Numbered from the stretch's first letter, positions 1-9,960 are shown. The stretch: DNA of 64,000 nucleotides from Acidaminococcaceae bacterium (GCA_029004715.1 JAQVYX010000001.1:1-64000), one strand, 5' to 3'. The notes: a model not told the origin generated them from the letters alone. A program made the numbers and translations.

Positions 1-943
1 TCATATTAGTGCTAACTGCAGCAATAACACCTTCTTCAAAAGTCATAGTTGGGTCAGGAATAACTAGCCCTATATCAATTTTCATGTTCATGCCAAGTCC
101 TGTGCAAACAGGGCATGCTCCATAAGGAGCATTAAAAGAAAACAATCTCGGTTCTATTTCCGGCAGACTAATACCACAATCATCGCAGGCAAAATGCTCA
201 CTGTAGCGAGTTATTTTCCCATCATCAATTTCTTCAATTTCTACCAATCCTTCTGCTAAACCAAGGGCAGTTTCCACAGAATCTGACAACCTTTGACTAA
301 TACCCTCTCTAACTACCAATCTGTCTATAACTACAGAAATATCATGTTTTCGCTTCTTATCCATAACAATATCTTCATCTAGTGTTCGTACATTACCATC
401 AACACTAACACGTACATAGCCAGCCTTACGCATATTATCTAAAATGTTCCTGTGTTCACCCTTACGTCCACGCACCAAAGGAGCTAAAACCATAAATTTA
501 GTTCCGCTTGGCAACGCCAAAACTTGATCAACTATTTGTTCTACCGACTGACGTTCAATAACTTTCCCGCATTTAGGACAATGAGGTTCGCCCACACGGG
601 CAAAGAGCAAACGCAAATAATCGTAAATTTCTGTTACCGTACCCACCGTAGAACGAGGATTGCGGCTTGTAGTTTTTTGATCAATAGAAATAGCAGGACT
701 TAACCCTTCAATATAATCAACATCGGGCTTATCCATTTGTCCTAAAAATTGACGAGCGTAAGATGACAACGACTCAACATAACGACGTTGCCCTTCCGCA
801 TAAATAGTATCAAAAGCCAAAGAAGATTTTCCTGAACCCGACAAACCTGTAATTACCACTAATTTATTACGCGGTATTTCTACTGTAATATTTTTCAAAT
901 TATGTTGACGTGCACCTTTAATAATTATTTTATCTTCTGACAT
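1..943 (-). CDS. uvrA: Excinuclease ABC subunit UvrA, N-terminal part (runs off left edge)
   Basis: Reverse frame reads [118 protein letters not shown]; typical UvrA Walker A and Zn region. Not in the ORF track because it is truncated. Confidence 0.96.
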   Translation of the reverse strand, partial: MSEDKIIIKGARQHNLKNITVEIPRNKLVVITGLSGSGKSSLAFDTIYAEGQRRYVESLSSYARQFLGQMDKPDVDYIEGLSPAISIDQKTTSRNPRSTVGTVTEIYDYLRLLFARVGEPHCPKCGKVIERQSVEQIVDQVLALPSGTKFMVLAPLVRGRKGEHRNILDNMRKAGYVRVSVDGNVRTLDEDIVMDKKRKHDISVVIDRLVVREGISQRLSDSVETALGLAEGLVEIEEIDDGKITRYSEHFACDDCGISLPEIEPRLFSFNAPYGACPVCTGLGMNMKIDIGLVIPDPTMTFEEGVIAAVSTNM

Positions 944-1007
944 ATTACTCCTTGTTCATTATAACTTTTAGTTAAATATTTTATTTTCATAGCCTTCCAA
1001 TATATTA

Positions 1008-3011
1008 CTATTTTCTTTTGCTTAATTCCCCTTTTATGAGAATTATCCTATCTCTATATTCTGCTGCTCGCTCAAAATCCAATTCTTTTGCTGCTGCTGC
1101 CATTTTTTTATCTAATTCTTTTACAAGTTTTTGCAACGTCTTTTCAGAACTTTTCTTTAGTGCTTTCACAGAATAACCTTCGGCAGTGCTATCCTCTGCC
1201 ACCTTAGTCAAGTGAATTAGTTCTACTACTTTTTTCTCAATGGTCTTTGGGGTTATACCATGCTCCACATTATATGCTTCCTGCTTCGCCCGCCTTCTAT
1301 TGGTTTCGCCTATTGCCCGCTCCATAGAACCTGTTATCCTATCTGCATACATAATAACACGACCGTGAACATTACGAGCTGCACGCCCAATAGTTTGAAT
1401 CATTGCTGTATCTGATCTTAAAAATCCTTCTTTATCAGCATCCAAAATAGCTATTAAAGAAACCTCAGGCAAATCCAACCCCTCGCGCAACAAGTTAATG
1501 CCAACTAAAACATCAAATACTCCTGCACGCAAATCATGGATAATTTCCGCCCTTTCTATTGTAACAATATCCGAATGTAAATATCTAACTTTTACATCTG
1601 CTTCTGTCAAATAATCCGTCAAAGCTTCTGACATTTTCTTGGTTAAAGTAGTTACCAATACACGCTCGCCGGCTTTTGCGACTTTATGTATTTCTCCCAA
1701 CAAATCATCTATCTGTCCCTTAATCGGCCTTATTTCTATCTGAGGATCAACCAAGCCTGTAGGACGAATTATTTGTTCAACTACTTTGTCAGCTTCCTGC
1801 AACTCATAAGCCGAGGGTGTCGCTGAAACATAAATAGCCTGCCCACGTTGTTCTTGAAACTCATTAAAAGTTAACGGTCTATTATCGCAGGCAGATGGTA
1901 ATCTAAAACCATAATCTACTAACATGTTCTTACGTGATCTATCCCCGGCAAACATAGCCCTTATTTGCGGCAGCGTTACATGACACTCGTCGATAACCGT
2001 CAGGAAATCCTTAGGGAAATAATTCACCAGGGTAAAAGGTGGTTCCCCTGGCTTTCTGTCCGTAAGTAGCCTAGAATAATTCTCAATGCCTGAACAGTAG
2101 CCCATTTCAGCCATCATCTCTAAATCATAATTAGTCCTTTGTTCCAAACGCTGCGCTTCTAAAATTTTGTTTTGGCTTTTTAAATCTGCCAATCTATGTG
2201 CCAATTCTGTACGAATATCATCCATGGCCCTTTTTAAATTTTCCGGTGAAGTTACATAATGTGAAGCCGGGAAAATTGCTACATGATTACGTTTAGTTAA
2301 AATTTCACCTGTCATCACATCTATTTCCATGATATTTTCAACTTCATCACCAAAAAGTTCAATACGAATAGCCTTCTCATTATAATTCGCTGGAATAACC
2401 TCAATAACATCGCCACGCACCCTAAAAGTGCCACGCTCAAAAGCGATATCGTTACGGCTATACTGTATGGTCACCAATTTTTTTAATATTTCTTGCCTAT
2501 CCACGTTCTGCCCAACTCTAAGCGATAATACCATATCATAATAATCCTTAGGAGCACCCAAACCATATATGCAAGATACACTAGCTACAACAATTACATC
2601 GCGACGTTCAAAAAGCGCACTTGTAGCAGAATGCCTGAGCTTATCAATCTCGTCATTAATAGACGAATCTTTTTCAATGTAAGTATCCGTCTGGGGAATA
2701 TATGCTTCTGGCTGGTAATAATCATAATAGGACACAAAGTATTCCACCGCATTGTCGGGAAAAAAGAGCTTTAATTCGCTGGCTAATTGTGCCGCCAAAG
2801 TTTTATTATGAGCAATAACCAATGTTGGTTTTTGCACTTTATTGATTACTTGAGCGATCGTATAAGTTTTTCCTGTCCCTGTGGCACCTAAAAGCACTTG
2901 CGTATGGAGACCTTGTTGTACGCCGCTTGTAAGCTCTTTAATCGCTTCCGGCTGATCTCCTGCCGGTTCAAAGGGTGCTTTTATTTTAAAATCCACTATA
3001 TCCACCTTCAT
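1008..3011 (-). CDS. uvrB: Excinuclease ABC subunit UvrB
   Basis: 667 aa; [37 protein letters not shown]-terminal UVR motif. Confidence 0.98.
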   Translation of the reverse strand: MKVDIVDFKIKAPFEPAGDQPEAIKELTSGVQQGLHTQVLLGATGTGKTYTIAQVINKVQKPTLVIAHNKTLAAQLASELKLFFPDNAVEYFVSYYDYYQPEAYIPQTDTYIEKDSSINDEIDKLRHSATSALFERRDVIVVASVSCIYGLGAPKDYYDMVLSLRVGQNVDRQEILKKLVTIQYSRNDIAFERGTFRVRGDVIEVIPANYNEKAIRIELFGDEVENIMEIDVMTGEILTKRNHVAIFPASHYVTSPENLKRAMDDIRTELAHRLADLKSQNKILEAQRLEQRTNYDLEMMAEMGYCSGIENYSRLLTDRKPGEPPFTLVNYFPKDFLTVIDECHVTLPQIRAMFAGDRSRKNMLVDYGFRLPSACDNRPLTFNEFQEQRGQAIYVSATPSAYELQEADKVVEQIIRPTGLVDPQIEIRPIKGQIDDLLGEIHKVAKAGERVLVTTLTKKMSEALTDYLTEADVKVRYLHSDIVTIERAEIIHDLRAGVFDVLVGINLLREGLDLPEVSLIAILDADKEGFLRSDTAMIQTIGRAARNVHGRVIMYADRITGSMERAIGETNRRRAKQEAYNVEHGITPKTIEKKVVELIHLTKVAEDSTAEGYSVKALKKSSEKTLQKLVKELDKKMAAAAKELDFERAAEYRDRIILIKGELSKRK

Positions 3012-3083
3012 AATATTTTTCTAGTCTTTTAGTATTATATCATACTGTTTATTTTCTAATATGGCAAATTTTTGAATAAACGC

Positions 3084-3112
3084 AAAAAAAGACTTCCCCA
3101 AGGAAGTCTTTT
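3084..3112 (-). terminator. Rho-independent terminator after rplT
   Basis: AAAAGACTTCCTTGGGGAAGTCTTTTTTT on minus strand. Confidence 0.85.
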
Positions 3113-3123
3113 GGATTTACAAA

Positions 3124-3477
3124 TTATAAAGCAGCTTTAGCTGTTTCTACCAATTTTGCAAATGCTGCGGCATCAGTAATAGCCATGTCAGACATAACCT
3201 TACGATCCATCTCAACACCAGCTCTGGTCAAACCACAAATGAAACGACTATAACTCATACCGTTTGCACGAGTTGCTGCATTAATACGAGCGATCCATAA
3301 TTTACGGAAAACGCGTTTCTTTGTACGTCTGTCACGACGAGCATAGGAAAGACCTTTCATTACGGTTTCGTTAGCTTTTTTGAACAACTTGCTCTTACTA
3401 CCACGGTAACCTTTTGCTAATTTAAGAATATGTTTATGACGTCTATGAGCGGTTACGCCCACTTTAACTCTAGCCAT
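3124..3477 (-). CDS. rplT: 50S ribosomal protein L20
   Basis: [37 protein letters not shown]. Confidence 0.98.
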   Translation of the reverse strand: MARVKVGVTAHRRHKHILKLAKGYRGSKSKLFKKANETVMKGLSYARRDRRTKKRVFRKLWIARINAATRANGMSYSRFICGLTRAGVEMDRKVMSDMAITDAAAFAKLVETAKAAL

Positions 3478-3505
3478 TGTTATTTCCTCCTTTAACTAAA
3501 TAATA

Positions 3506-3703
3506 TTATGCGTATGGCAACATTTTTGCTACGCGGTCATGATCAGTCTTATGTACCAACCCTGCTTTACGCAAGTTTCTCTTGCGAGATGGGGATTTAT
3601 GTTCAAGAATATGGCTTCTAAAAGCCTTAGAACGCTTGAATTCACCAGTTGCTGTTGCTTTAAAACGTTTAGCAGCAGCTCTGCGGGTTTTCATTTTTGG
3701 CAT
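3506..3703 (-). CDS. rpmI: 50S ribosomal protein L35
   Basis: [24 protein letters not shown]...; start moved from the ORF-track 3745 to the MPKMKT methionine preceded by AAGGAGG. Confidence 0.96.
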   Translation of the reverse strand: MPKMKTRRAAAKRFKATATGEFKRSKAFRSHILEHKSPSRKRNLRKAGLVHKTDHDRVAKMLPYA

Positions 3704-3719
3704 AATAACATCCTCCTTA

Positions 3720-4238
3720 TTATTTGGTAACCTTAGGCGTAACAATCATAATCATGTTTTTGCCTTCTAGTTTGGCACCACGTTCAACAATACAAATATC
3801 ATCTAATTGTTTCGCCATTTTAGTTAATAATAATTCGCCTAATTCCGGATGAGACAATTCACGTCCGCGGAACATAATGGTGACTTTGACTTTATCGCCG
3901 TCTTCCAAAAAGCGTACCGCATTTTTGTACTTAGTATTAAAATCGTGATCCTCAATGCCAGGACGAAGTTTAACTTCTTTAACATCAACTGTCTTTTGGC
4001 GTTTACGCGCCTCTTTGTCACGCTTTTGTTGCTCGTAGCGATACTTGCCGAAATCCATAATCCGACAAACAGGTGGCTTTGCTGTAGGAGCTATTTCAAC
4101 TAAATCTAAATTTCGTTCAATTGCTAAATTTAAAGCGTCTTCAACCGACATAACTCCCAATTGTTCGCCATCATCAGCATTTACACGCACCTCGCGGGCC
4201 CTAATCTGTTCGTTGATTCGCAAGTCTTCTTTGGCTAT
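3720..4238 (-). CDS. infC: Translation initiation factor IF-3; non-canonical start (ATA at 4238 or ATT at 4244)
   Basis: [102 protein letters not shown] places the SD next to ATT/ATA, not next to the TTG used by the ORF track. Confidence 0.95.
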   Translation of the reverse strand: MAKEDLRINEQIRAREVRVNADDGEQLGVMSVEDALNLAIERNLDLVEIAPTAKPPVCRIMDFGKYRYEQQKRDKEARKRQKTVDVKEVKLRPGIEDHDFNTKYKNAVRFLEDGDKVKVTIMFRGRELSHPELGELLLTKMAKQLDDICIVERGAKLEGKNMIMIVTPKVTK

Positions 4239-4259
4239 GACAATTCACCTCCATGAAAT

Positions 4260-4378
4260 AAAAAAACGAGTAGAAATAAATTCCACCCGTTAGTAATAAT
4301 CAATATCACTGACCCTGTCGAACTCTTGGTTGCAAGGTGAGAAACGGACGGTTTCTACTTCGTTACTGGACTATGATA
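4260..4378 (-). promoter_or_regulatory. infC operon leader with intrinsic attenuator (candidate L20-type ribosomal protein leader)
   Basis: CGGGTGGAATTTATTTCTACTCG hairpin followed by a T run directly upstream of the infC SD; preceded by structured CCGTTTCTCACCTTGCAACC...AGAGTTCGACAGGGTC. Confidence 0.6.
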
Positions 4379-4407
4379 CCATAATATATCTACATCGTCA
4401 AGAATTT

Positions 4408-6312
4408 TTATTTCTTATCTGCAATTTCTTTCTGCAGCATAGTAATAAATTCTTCCACCTTCATGGTACCCTTGTCACCTTCGCTACGACTTCTTACAGC
4501 TACAGTGCAAGCCTCAACTTCTTTTTCACCTATAACAAGCATATAGGGAACTTTTTGTACTTGAGCTTCACGTATTTTATATCCGATTTTTTCATTACGT
4601 TCATCTAATTCTACTCTCAACCCAAGTGCAAACATTTTTTGCTCAATTTCCTTGGCATAAGGAATGAATTTATCAGAAATCGGCATAACCCTTACCTGCT
4701 GTGGTGCTAGCCATGCTGGGAAAGCTCCTGCATAGTTCTCTATCAAAATTCCAATAAAACGCTCAATGGAACCATACACTACTCGGTGAATCATAACCGG
4801 TCTATGCTTTTGACCATCTTCGCCTGTATAAGTCAAATCAAATTTTTCCGGCAATAACATATCTAATTGAATAGTCCCGCACTGCCATGTTCTGCCAATA
4901 GAATCTTGCAAATGAAAGTCGATTTTAGGTCCGTAGAAAGCCCCGTCTCCTTCATTAACAATATAATTCAAACCAAAATCATCCATTGCTTCGCGTAAAG
5001 AATTGGTTGCATGTTCCCACGTTGCATCATCACCCATGGAGTTATCCGGACGAGTTGACAGTTCGGCGCGATATTTCAACCCAAAAGTAGCATAAACTTC
5101 ATCAAATAAACGAATAGTTTCTTGAATAACATCTTTAATCTGACTAGGCATCATGAAAATATGTGCATCGTCTTGCGTAAAACAGCGTACACGGAACAAA
5201 CCATGTAAAGCGCCTGAAAGCTCATGACGGTGTACTAACCCTAACTCTCCGCAGCGAATAGGCAGTTCACGGTAGGAGTGAGGTTTATTAGCATATACCA
5301 ACATGCCACCTGGGCAATTCATAGGTTTAATAGCGTAGTCCAATTCATCTATCTTAGTAAAATACATGTTTTCCTTGTAATGATCCCAGTGACCTGAAGT
5401 CTCCCATAATTGTCTAGATAAAATCATAGGAGTTTGAATTTCTGTATACCCATAACGTCTATGCACTTGGCGCCAGTATTCAATTAATTGGTTTCTGATA
5501 ATCATGCCATTTGGTAAAAAGAAAGGAAAACCAGGTCCCTCATCAGCCAACATGAATATTTCTAATTCTTTGCCTAATTTACGATGGTCACGTTTTATCG
5601 CTTCCTCCATCATATGCACATAAGCATCTAGTTCTTCCTTAGTAGCAAAAGCCGTACCATAAATACGTTGCAACATTTTATTTTTTTCATTACCGCGCCA
5701 ATAGGCACCAGCTATACTTTGTAATTTAAAAGCCTTAATCTTTCCTGTGCTAGGGCAATGCGGGCCAGCGCATAAGTCAGTGAAATCACCTTGTGTATAA
5801 AGGCTGATAACCGCATCTTTAGGCAAATCATTAATTAATTCAACCTTATAGGGTTCTTCCATTGCCGAAAATTTCGCTAAAGCTTCTTCTCTTGGTAGTT
5901 CAGTTCGAACTAAAGGAATATTGGCTTTAATAATTTTAGACATTTCTTTTTCAATTGCCACTAAATCCTCAGGTGTAAAAACATGTTCGCTATCTAAGTC
6001 ATAATAGAAACCCTTATCTATAGCAGGTCCAATAGCAAACTTGGTCCCTGGGAATAAATGTTGAATTGCTTGTGCCATAATATGTGAAGCAGTGTGGCGA
6101 ATCGCATGCAACCCTTCTGCAGAATCAGGTGTTACAAATTCCACCTTGGCATCATGTTCTAAAGTATCAGTTAAATCCTTATTTACTCCATCTACTACGG
6201 CCAGTAAAGCACTCTTGCCTAACTTTTGATTTAGACCTTTAGCTATTTGCAAAAGAGTTGAACCAGCTTCAAATTCTTTCTTTGAACCATCGTTTAATTC
6301 TACAGTAATCAA
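4408..6312 (-). CDS. thrS: Threonyl-tRNA synthetase
   Basis: LITVELNDGSKKEFEAGSTLLQIAKGLNQKLGKSAL (TGS domain), HTASHIMAQAIQHLFPGTKFAIGP; TTG start at 6312 with GGAGGAG SD is preferred over the ORF-track start. Confidence 0.97.
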   Translation of the reverse strand: MITVELNDGSKKEFEAGSTLLQIAKGLNQKLGKSALLAVVDGVNKDLTDTLEHDAKVEFVTPDSAEGLHAIRHTASHIMAQAIQHLFPGTKFAIGPAIDKGFYYDLDSEHVFTPEDLVAIEKEMSKIIKANIPLVRTELPREEALAKFSAMEEPYKVELINDLPKDAVISLYTQGDFTDLCAGPHCPSTGKIKAFKLQSIAGAYWRGNEKNKMLQRIYGTAFATKEELDAYVHMMEEAIKRDHRKLGKELEIFMLADEGPGFPFFLPNGMIIRNQLIEYWRQVHRRYGYTEIQTPMILSRQLWETSGHWDHYKENMYFTKIDELDYAIKPMNCPGGMLVYANKPHSYRELPIRCGELGLVHRHELSGALHGLFRVRCFTQDDAHIFMMPSQIKDVIQETIRLFDEVYATFGLKYRAELSTRPDNSMGDDATWEHATNSLREAMDDFGLNYIVNEGDGAFYGPKIDFHLQDSIGRTWQCGTIQLDMLLPEKFDLTYTGEDGQKHRPVMIHRVVYGSIERFIGILIENYAGAFPAWLAPQQVRVMPISDKFIPYAKEIEQKMFALGLRVELDERNEKIGYKIREAQVQKVPYMLVIGEKEVEACTVAVRSRSEGDKGTMKVEEFITMLQKEIADKK

Positions 6313-6350
6313 TTTTTCTCCTCCTCGTATTGTCGCTATCCTTTTATAAT

Positions 6351-6608
6351 AAAAAAACATCTCTATCCTCTACTTAACGTAGGGACGAAATGTTATACTT
6401 CCGTGGTTCCACCCAAATTGATTAATCTAATAATCCTCTTTAGCACCTTTAACGCAGGTTTTGCGACCTTATCTACTACTAGTTCGAAAGGTAGTTTGAA
6501 GGTGGTTTCATATCGCTTTAACTTATCGCTCTCAGCCTCGGCGATATTTTCTGTAAGTGATTATCTGACATGCGGTCCTTCGCATTACATTTATCTATTT
6601 TCTGTTAC
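6351..6608 (-). promoter_or_regulatory. T-box riboswitch leader of thrS with terminator
   Basis: Minus strand GGGTGGAACCACGG T-box core (6401-6414); terminator CATTTCGTCCCTACGTTAAGTAGAGGATAGAGATG + TTTTTTT (6351-6392); candidate Thr specifier ACC in GAAACCACCTTC near 6501-6506. Confidence 0.93.
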
Positions 6609-6613
6609 ACTTC

Positions 6614-6641
6614 ATTATAGCACAAGGTTTTTTAGTGTCAA
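6614..6641 (-). promoter_or_regulatory. Promoter of thrS T-box leader
   Basis: TTGACA - 16 bp - TATAAT on minus strand. Confidence 0.85.
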
Positions 6642-6757
6642 GGAAAAATTAAATTTCCTATATTTAAAAAATCTATTGCTTACTATCCGAAACGTTTTTT
6701 GAAATTAGCCTATAAACGTAGTATAATTATGTAATATTATCGAGGAGGAAATCTGTC

Positions 6758-8317
6758 GTGCATATGCAAAACAAGCAACTTGTAACCTGGTTTATTATAC
6801 TAATAATAACTTGTACACTTGCATCACAGGTTGAAGCGGGAGCAAAAATAATTTATATACCTCTAGACAATAGGCCTGTATGTCTAGACTACGTTAAGGA
6901 TACGGCCGCTAAGGCTGGTTATAATCTAACCATTCCCCCTGTTAAACTCTTGTCCAATCACAAAAACAACAGCAATATTAATGAATTGTGGAAATGGTTA
7001 GAAAAAGAAGCTCCTACTGCCAGAGCTGCTGTTATTGCAACTGATACTCTTACTTATGGCGGACTTGTGGCTTCTCGCAAACATGAGCATTCAGTACGTT
7101 TTTTAGCCGAAAAAATTATGTTTTTACAGTCGGTAAAAGCCATAAACCCCTATATTAAAACCTATGCCTTTTCCACTATCATGCGTACTCCTCGTGAAAG
7201 TGCTGGTAACGTAGAACCTAGTTACTATACATATTTTGGTCCCAGTATTTTCAGACTCTCCCAGCTAATAGACAAAGAAGATACCGCAAGTCTTACTCAC
7301 AGTGAAATACATGAGAAAACAGATTTATTAAGAAAAATTCCCAGCTACTCCTTATTAGACTGGAATATACGTCGAGATAAAAACTTCAAAACCAATCAAC
7401 AACTTATAGATATGGCAAAAGATAATGATTTTGAATTTTTAGCTATTGGCAAAGATGACTGTGCTCCTTTGTCACAAACCCATATGGAAAGTCGACATTT
7501 AGAAAAATATGCTTCAAAACTTTCTTCCAAAAAATTCCAGATTGTACCGGGAGTTGATCAACTTGGCTTATTATTGGTTACACGTGCTATTAACGAACTA
7601 AATGGCACCAAGCCGAGAATTTATGTAATATATGCCCCTGGCAAAGGTGGCAATACCCTCCCTCTCTATTCAGACGAGACCGTCCATGCTTCTATAAAAC
7701 ATCAAATAATCACCATTGGTGCTAAAGAAACTCCCAAAAAAGAAAACGCTAATTTGGTTTTAGCCGTCAACACTCCCTATAATGGTATCTGTCTGGATTC
7801 TACCTCTAATGAAAATGCTCCTTATGGAGCCTCATATAACAAAGAATTTGCTAAAGAACTTTCTTTGCTAACAGTTGAATATCCCACAGCCTTGGCAGAT
7901 ATATCTTATGCCAATGGTGCTGACAATGGCTTCATGTTGGAATTGGAAAACCGTAGTCTGCTTGGCCGTTTCGTTTCTTACTCTGGCTGGAACACTGCAG
8001 ATAACAGTATTGGTTTCGCTTTAGCACAAGGCGTCTTAGCCGCAAAAATGTCAGATGAAGATAGAAATCGTTTACTCAAAGTCCGCTATTTAGATGACTG
8101 GCTATACCAATCTAATATTCGTTATAGACTAGCCTTGGAAATTGACAGGCAAGATTTCAAACTTAAATACGACCTAGGTAAATACTACAATAAAATTTTA
8201 GGAGCAACTAATATACTTTTCACTAAATATATCCAGCAAGAACCTTATCTCGACGGCACAAAATATAAAGTAGAATTTCCTTGGAATAGACTTTTTGAAG
8301 TAGACGTTAAAGTATAA
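6758..8317 (+). CDS. DUF4127 family secreted protein (paralog 1)
   Basis: Signal peptide then AKIIYIPLDNRPVCLDYV; DTLTYGGLVASR, GKDDCAP, SYANGADNGFM, SGWNTADNSIGFALAQG, VRYLDDWLYQ. Confidence 0.85.
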   Translation: MHMQNKQLVTWFIILIITCTLASQVEAGAKIIYIPLDNRPVCLDYVKDTAAKAGYNLTIPPVKLLSNHKNNSNINELWKWLEKEAPTARAAVIATDTLTYGGLVASRKHEHSVRFLAEKIMFLQSVKAINPYIKTYAFSTIMRTPRESAGNVEPSYYTYFGPSIFRLSQLIDKEDTASLTHSEIHEKTDLLRKIPSYSLLDWNIRRDKNFKTNQQLIDMAKDNDFEFLAIGKDDCAPLSQTHMESRHLEKYASKLSSKKFQIVPGVDQLGLLLVTRAINELNGTKPRIYVIYAPGKGGNTLPLYSDETVHASIKHQIITIGAKETPKKENANLVLAVNTPYNGICLDSTSNENAPYGASYNKEFAKELSLLTVEYPTALADISYANGADNGFMLELENRSLLGRFVSYSGWNTADNSIGFALAQGVLAAKMSDEDRNRLLKVRYLDDWLYQSNIRYRLALEIDRQDFKLKYDLGKYYNKILGATNILFTKYIQQEPYLDGTKYKVEFPWNRLFEVDVKV

Positions 8318-8319
8318 TA

Positions 8320-8359
8320 AAATAAAGCTTTGCACAATTTTTGTGCAAAGCTTTATTTT
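8320..8359. terminator. Bidirectional terminator between DUF4127 gene and yajQ
   Basis: AAATAAAGCTTTGCACAATTTTTGTGCAAAGCTTTATTTTT. Confidence 0.85.
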
Positions 8360-8379
8360 TACAAACAGGCCTAGGTTAT

Positions 8380-8871
8380 TTACCTCATGTTGATAAATTG
8401 CAAATCCACACCAAAATCCTCGGTTTTCAATAATTGAATGACAGCCTGTAAATCATCTTTCTTAGCACCGGTAACACGAATTTGGTCATCTTGTTGCTGC
8501 GTAGTTACTTTTAACTTCGAAGCTTTAATAGCTGCTACAATATCTCTAGCCTTATCCTTATCAATACCCTGTTTGATTTTTACTGTTTGCCTCACCGTGC
8601 CTTTAGACGCAGCTTCAACTTTACCTAGTTCTAAGCCTCGTAGCGGTAAAGAACGCTTTGCCATTCTTTGTCTTAATATATCAAGAATTGCGCCCAATTT
8701 GTAATCATCTTCAGCCGCCACCTTTAATTCATCATCTTTTAAGTCAATACTGGCCGTTGATCCACGAAAATCATATCTTTGAGCAATCTCTTTCTTTGTT
8801 TGATTAAGGGCATTATCCAACTCTTGCATATCCATCTTCGACACTACGTCAAAAGAACTATCTTTAGCCAT
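8380..8871 (-). CDS. yajQ: YajQ family nucleotide-binding protein (UPF0234)
   Basis: MAKDSSFDVVSKMDMQELDNALNQTKKEIAQRYDFRGSTASIDL. Confidence 0.96.
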   Translation of the reverse strand: MAKDSSFDVVSKMDMQELDNALNQTKKEIAQRYDFRGSTASIDLKDDELKVAAEDDYKLGAILDILRQRMAKRSLPLRGLELGKVEAASKGTVRQTVKIKQGIDKDKARDIVAAIKASKLKVTTQQQDDQIRVTGAKKDDLQAVIQLLKTEDFGVDLQFINMR

Positions 8872-8920
8872 GGTAATTACCTCCTGTTTTTCCTTTAAGT
8901 GACTATCTATATTTTAGCAT

Positions 8921-8949
8921 AAAAAAAGACCTCTTGTCAGAAGTCTTTT
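8921..8949 (-). terminator. Rho-independent terminator after the 92-aa glycyl-radical-like ORF
   Basis: AAGACTTCTGACAAGAGGTCTTTTTTT on minus strand. Confidence 0.75.
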
Positions 8950-8955
8950 GGTTTT

Positions 8956-9234
8956 TTATAAATGAGTAACACGATCGTTCGCTTCCTGTTTCTTAGCATC
9001 ATTAAATCTAGGCAAAGTGCTCAAATAGCCGGTAATTCTCCGCACTCTAACAATACTATCATAGTGAGGTTTTATAACTACATCATCACCATCTAGCTCC
9101 AAATCCATAGATAATAAGGTTTTGTGTGGCATTACCTGTAATTGATTTTGCAAGTAAGCTGCTGCTTCTTGTTCATTGATTTCTTCGGGACAGAATACCA
9201 TTACCCCATTAAATTCATAATTCATAATTTTCAA
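8956..9234 (-). CDS. Small protein with NrdD-type C-terminal glycyl-radical motif (candidate detached glycyl-radical domain of class III RNR)
   Basis: C-terminus DSIVRVRRITGYLSTLPRFNDAKKQEANDRVTHL matches the RxxGYL...FN..K..E...RV.H pattern of NrdD C-termini; own promoter and NrdR-box-like sites upstream. Confidence 0.8.
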   Translation of the reverse strand: MKIMNYEFNGVMVFCPEEINEQEAAAYLQNQLQVMPHKTLLSMDLELDGDDVVIKPHYDSIVRVRRITGYLSTLPRFNDAKKQEANDRVTHL

Positions 9235-9263
9235 CTCCTAAAACTAAGTCATTTCTTATATAA

Positions 9264-9292
9264 AGATTAGCTTAAACATAATGATTTGTCAA
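9264..9292 (-). promoter_or_regulatory. Promoter of the 92-aa glycyl-radical-like ORF
   Basis: TTGACA - 17 bp - TAATCT on minus strand. Confidence 0.7.
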
Positions 9293-9299
9293 GCAATTT

Positions 9300-9347
9300 G
9301 CACAATATGTAGTGTCTGCAATTTCCAAGTAATACCATATTATGTAA
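9300..9347. promoter_or_regulatory. Candidate tandem NrdR boxes (9300-9315 and 9332-9347)
   Basis: Plus strand GCACAATATGTAGTGT matches ACACWATATNTWGTGT at 15/16; ATACCATATTATGTAA matches at 11/16; centres 32 bp apart. Confidence 0.7.
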
Positions 9348-9354
9348 AACTCCA

Positions 9355-9948
9355 TTAAATTTGTGGCCTATTTTCCATAGTATTTACTAAGCTGCGCAGC
9401 TCGTATTTAATAACCGTACTAGCCGGCGTAATTAGTGCTGCATTATCAGTAACAACAGAGCGTAAAACTTTTTTCAACATTTTATTTTCTTCTAATTTGT
9501 ACACATAAATATCTGCAAAAGCATATACTCTAGTCAAATCTTCAGCATCATAAAAGGGATTACCCCACCCCATACTATTTAGAGAAACTTCCTCCATTTT
9601 ATTAACAACCAGAAGAGTTACAACTTTTACTTTTGCTTTTTCAGCGATTTGGCGTAAGATGCTTTTATCTAATTGTGCGGTGCTTTTCCCTTTTGACATA
9701 ATAATATCCAAGGCCAAATGTTCTGCTTCTTTACCGTTCACAATATAATAATAAGGTACATGATATCCTTGGCGAACTTGCTGCTTCCAATCCTTGAAAA
9801 GCGCAGAATTTACCTCTCCTGTTCTGTCAAGAACAATAAAAGCTACCGGTTTCATATCATAAGCAGCTTCAGCAGTAATTGCGCCACCTAGAAAACACAT
9901 TATACATAAGCAGAAAAACAATAACTTTTTCATATTTTTCACCTCCAT
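9355..9948 (-). CDS. Hypothetical secreted protein
   Basis: 197 aa with signal peptide MKKLLFFCLCIMCFLGGAITAEAAYDMKPVAFIVLDRTGEV; ORF-track start may be a few codons long. Confidence 0.7.
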   Translation of the reverse strand: MEVKNMKKLLFFCLCIMCFLGGAITAEAAYDMKPVAFIVLDRTGEVNSALFKDWKQQVRQGYHVPYYYIVNGKEAEHLALDIIMSKGKSTAQLDKSILRQIAEKAKVKVVTLLVVNKMEEVSLNSMGWGNPFYDAEDLTRVYAFADIYVYKLEENKMLKKVLRSVVTDNAALITPASTVIKYELRSLVNTMENRPQI

Positions 9949-9960
9949 AAATAATATGCC

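Noticed and set aside
3539-4293. Plus-strand ORFs opposite rpmI/infC and many similar 60-120 aa ORFs elsewhere in the track
   Set aside because: Antisense to confidently identified core genes, no SD, low-complexity or composition-driven translations.
6403-6702. 99-aa plus-strand ORF upstream of the first DUF4127 gene
   Set aside because: Lies across the thrS T-box leader and promoter on the opposite strand; explained by RNA structure.
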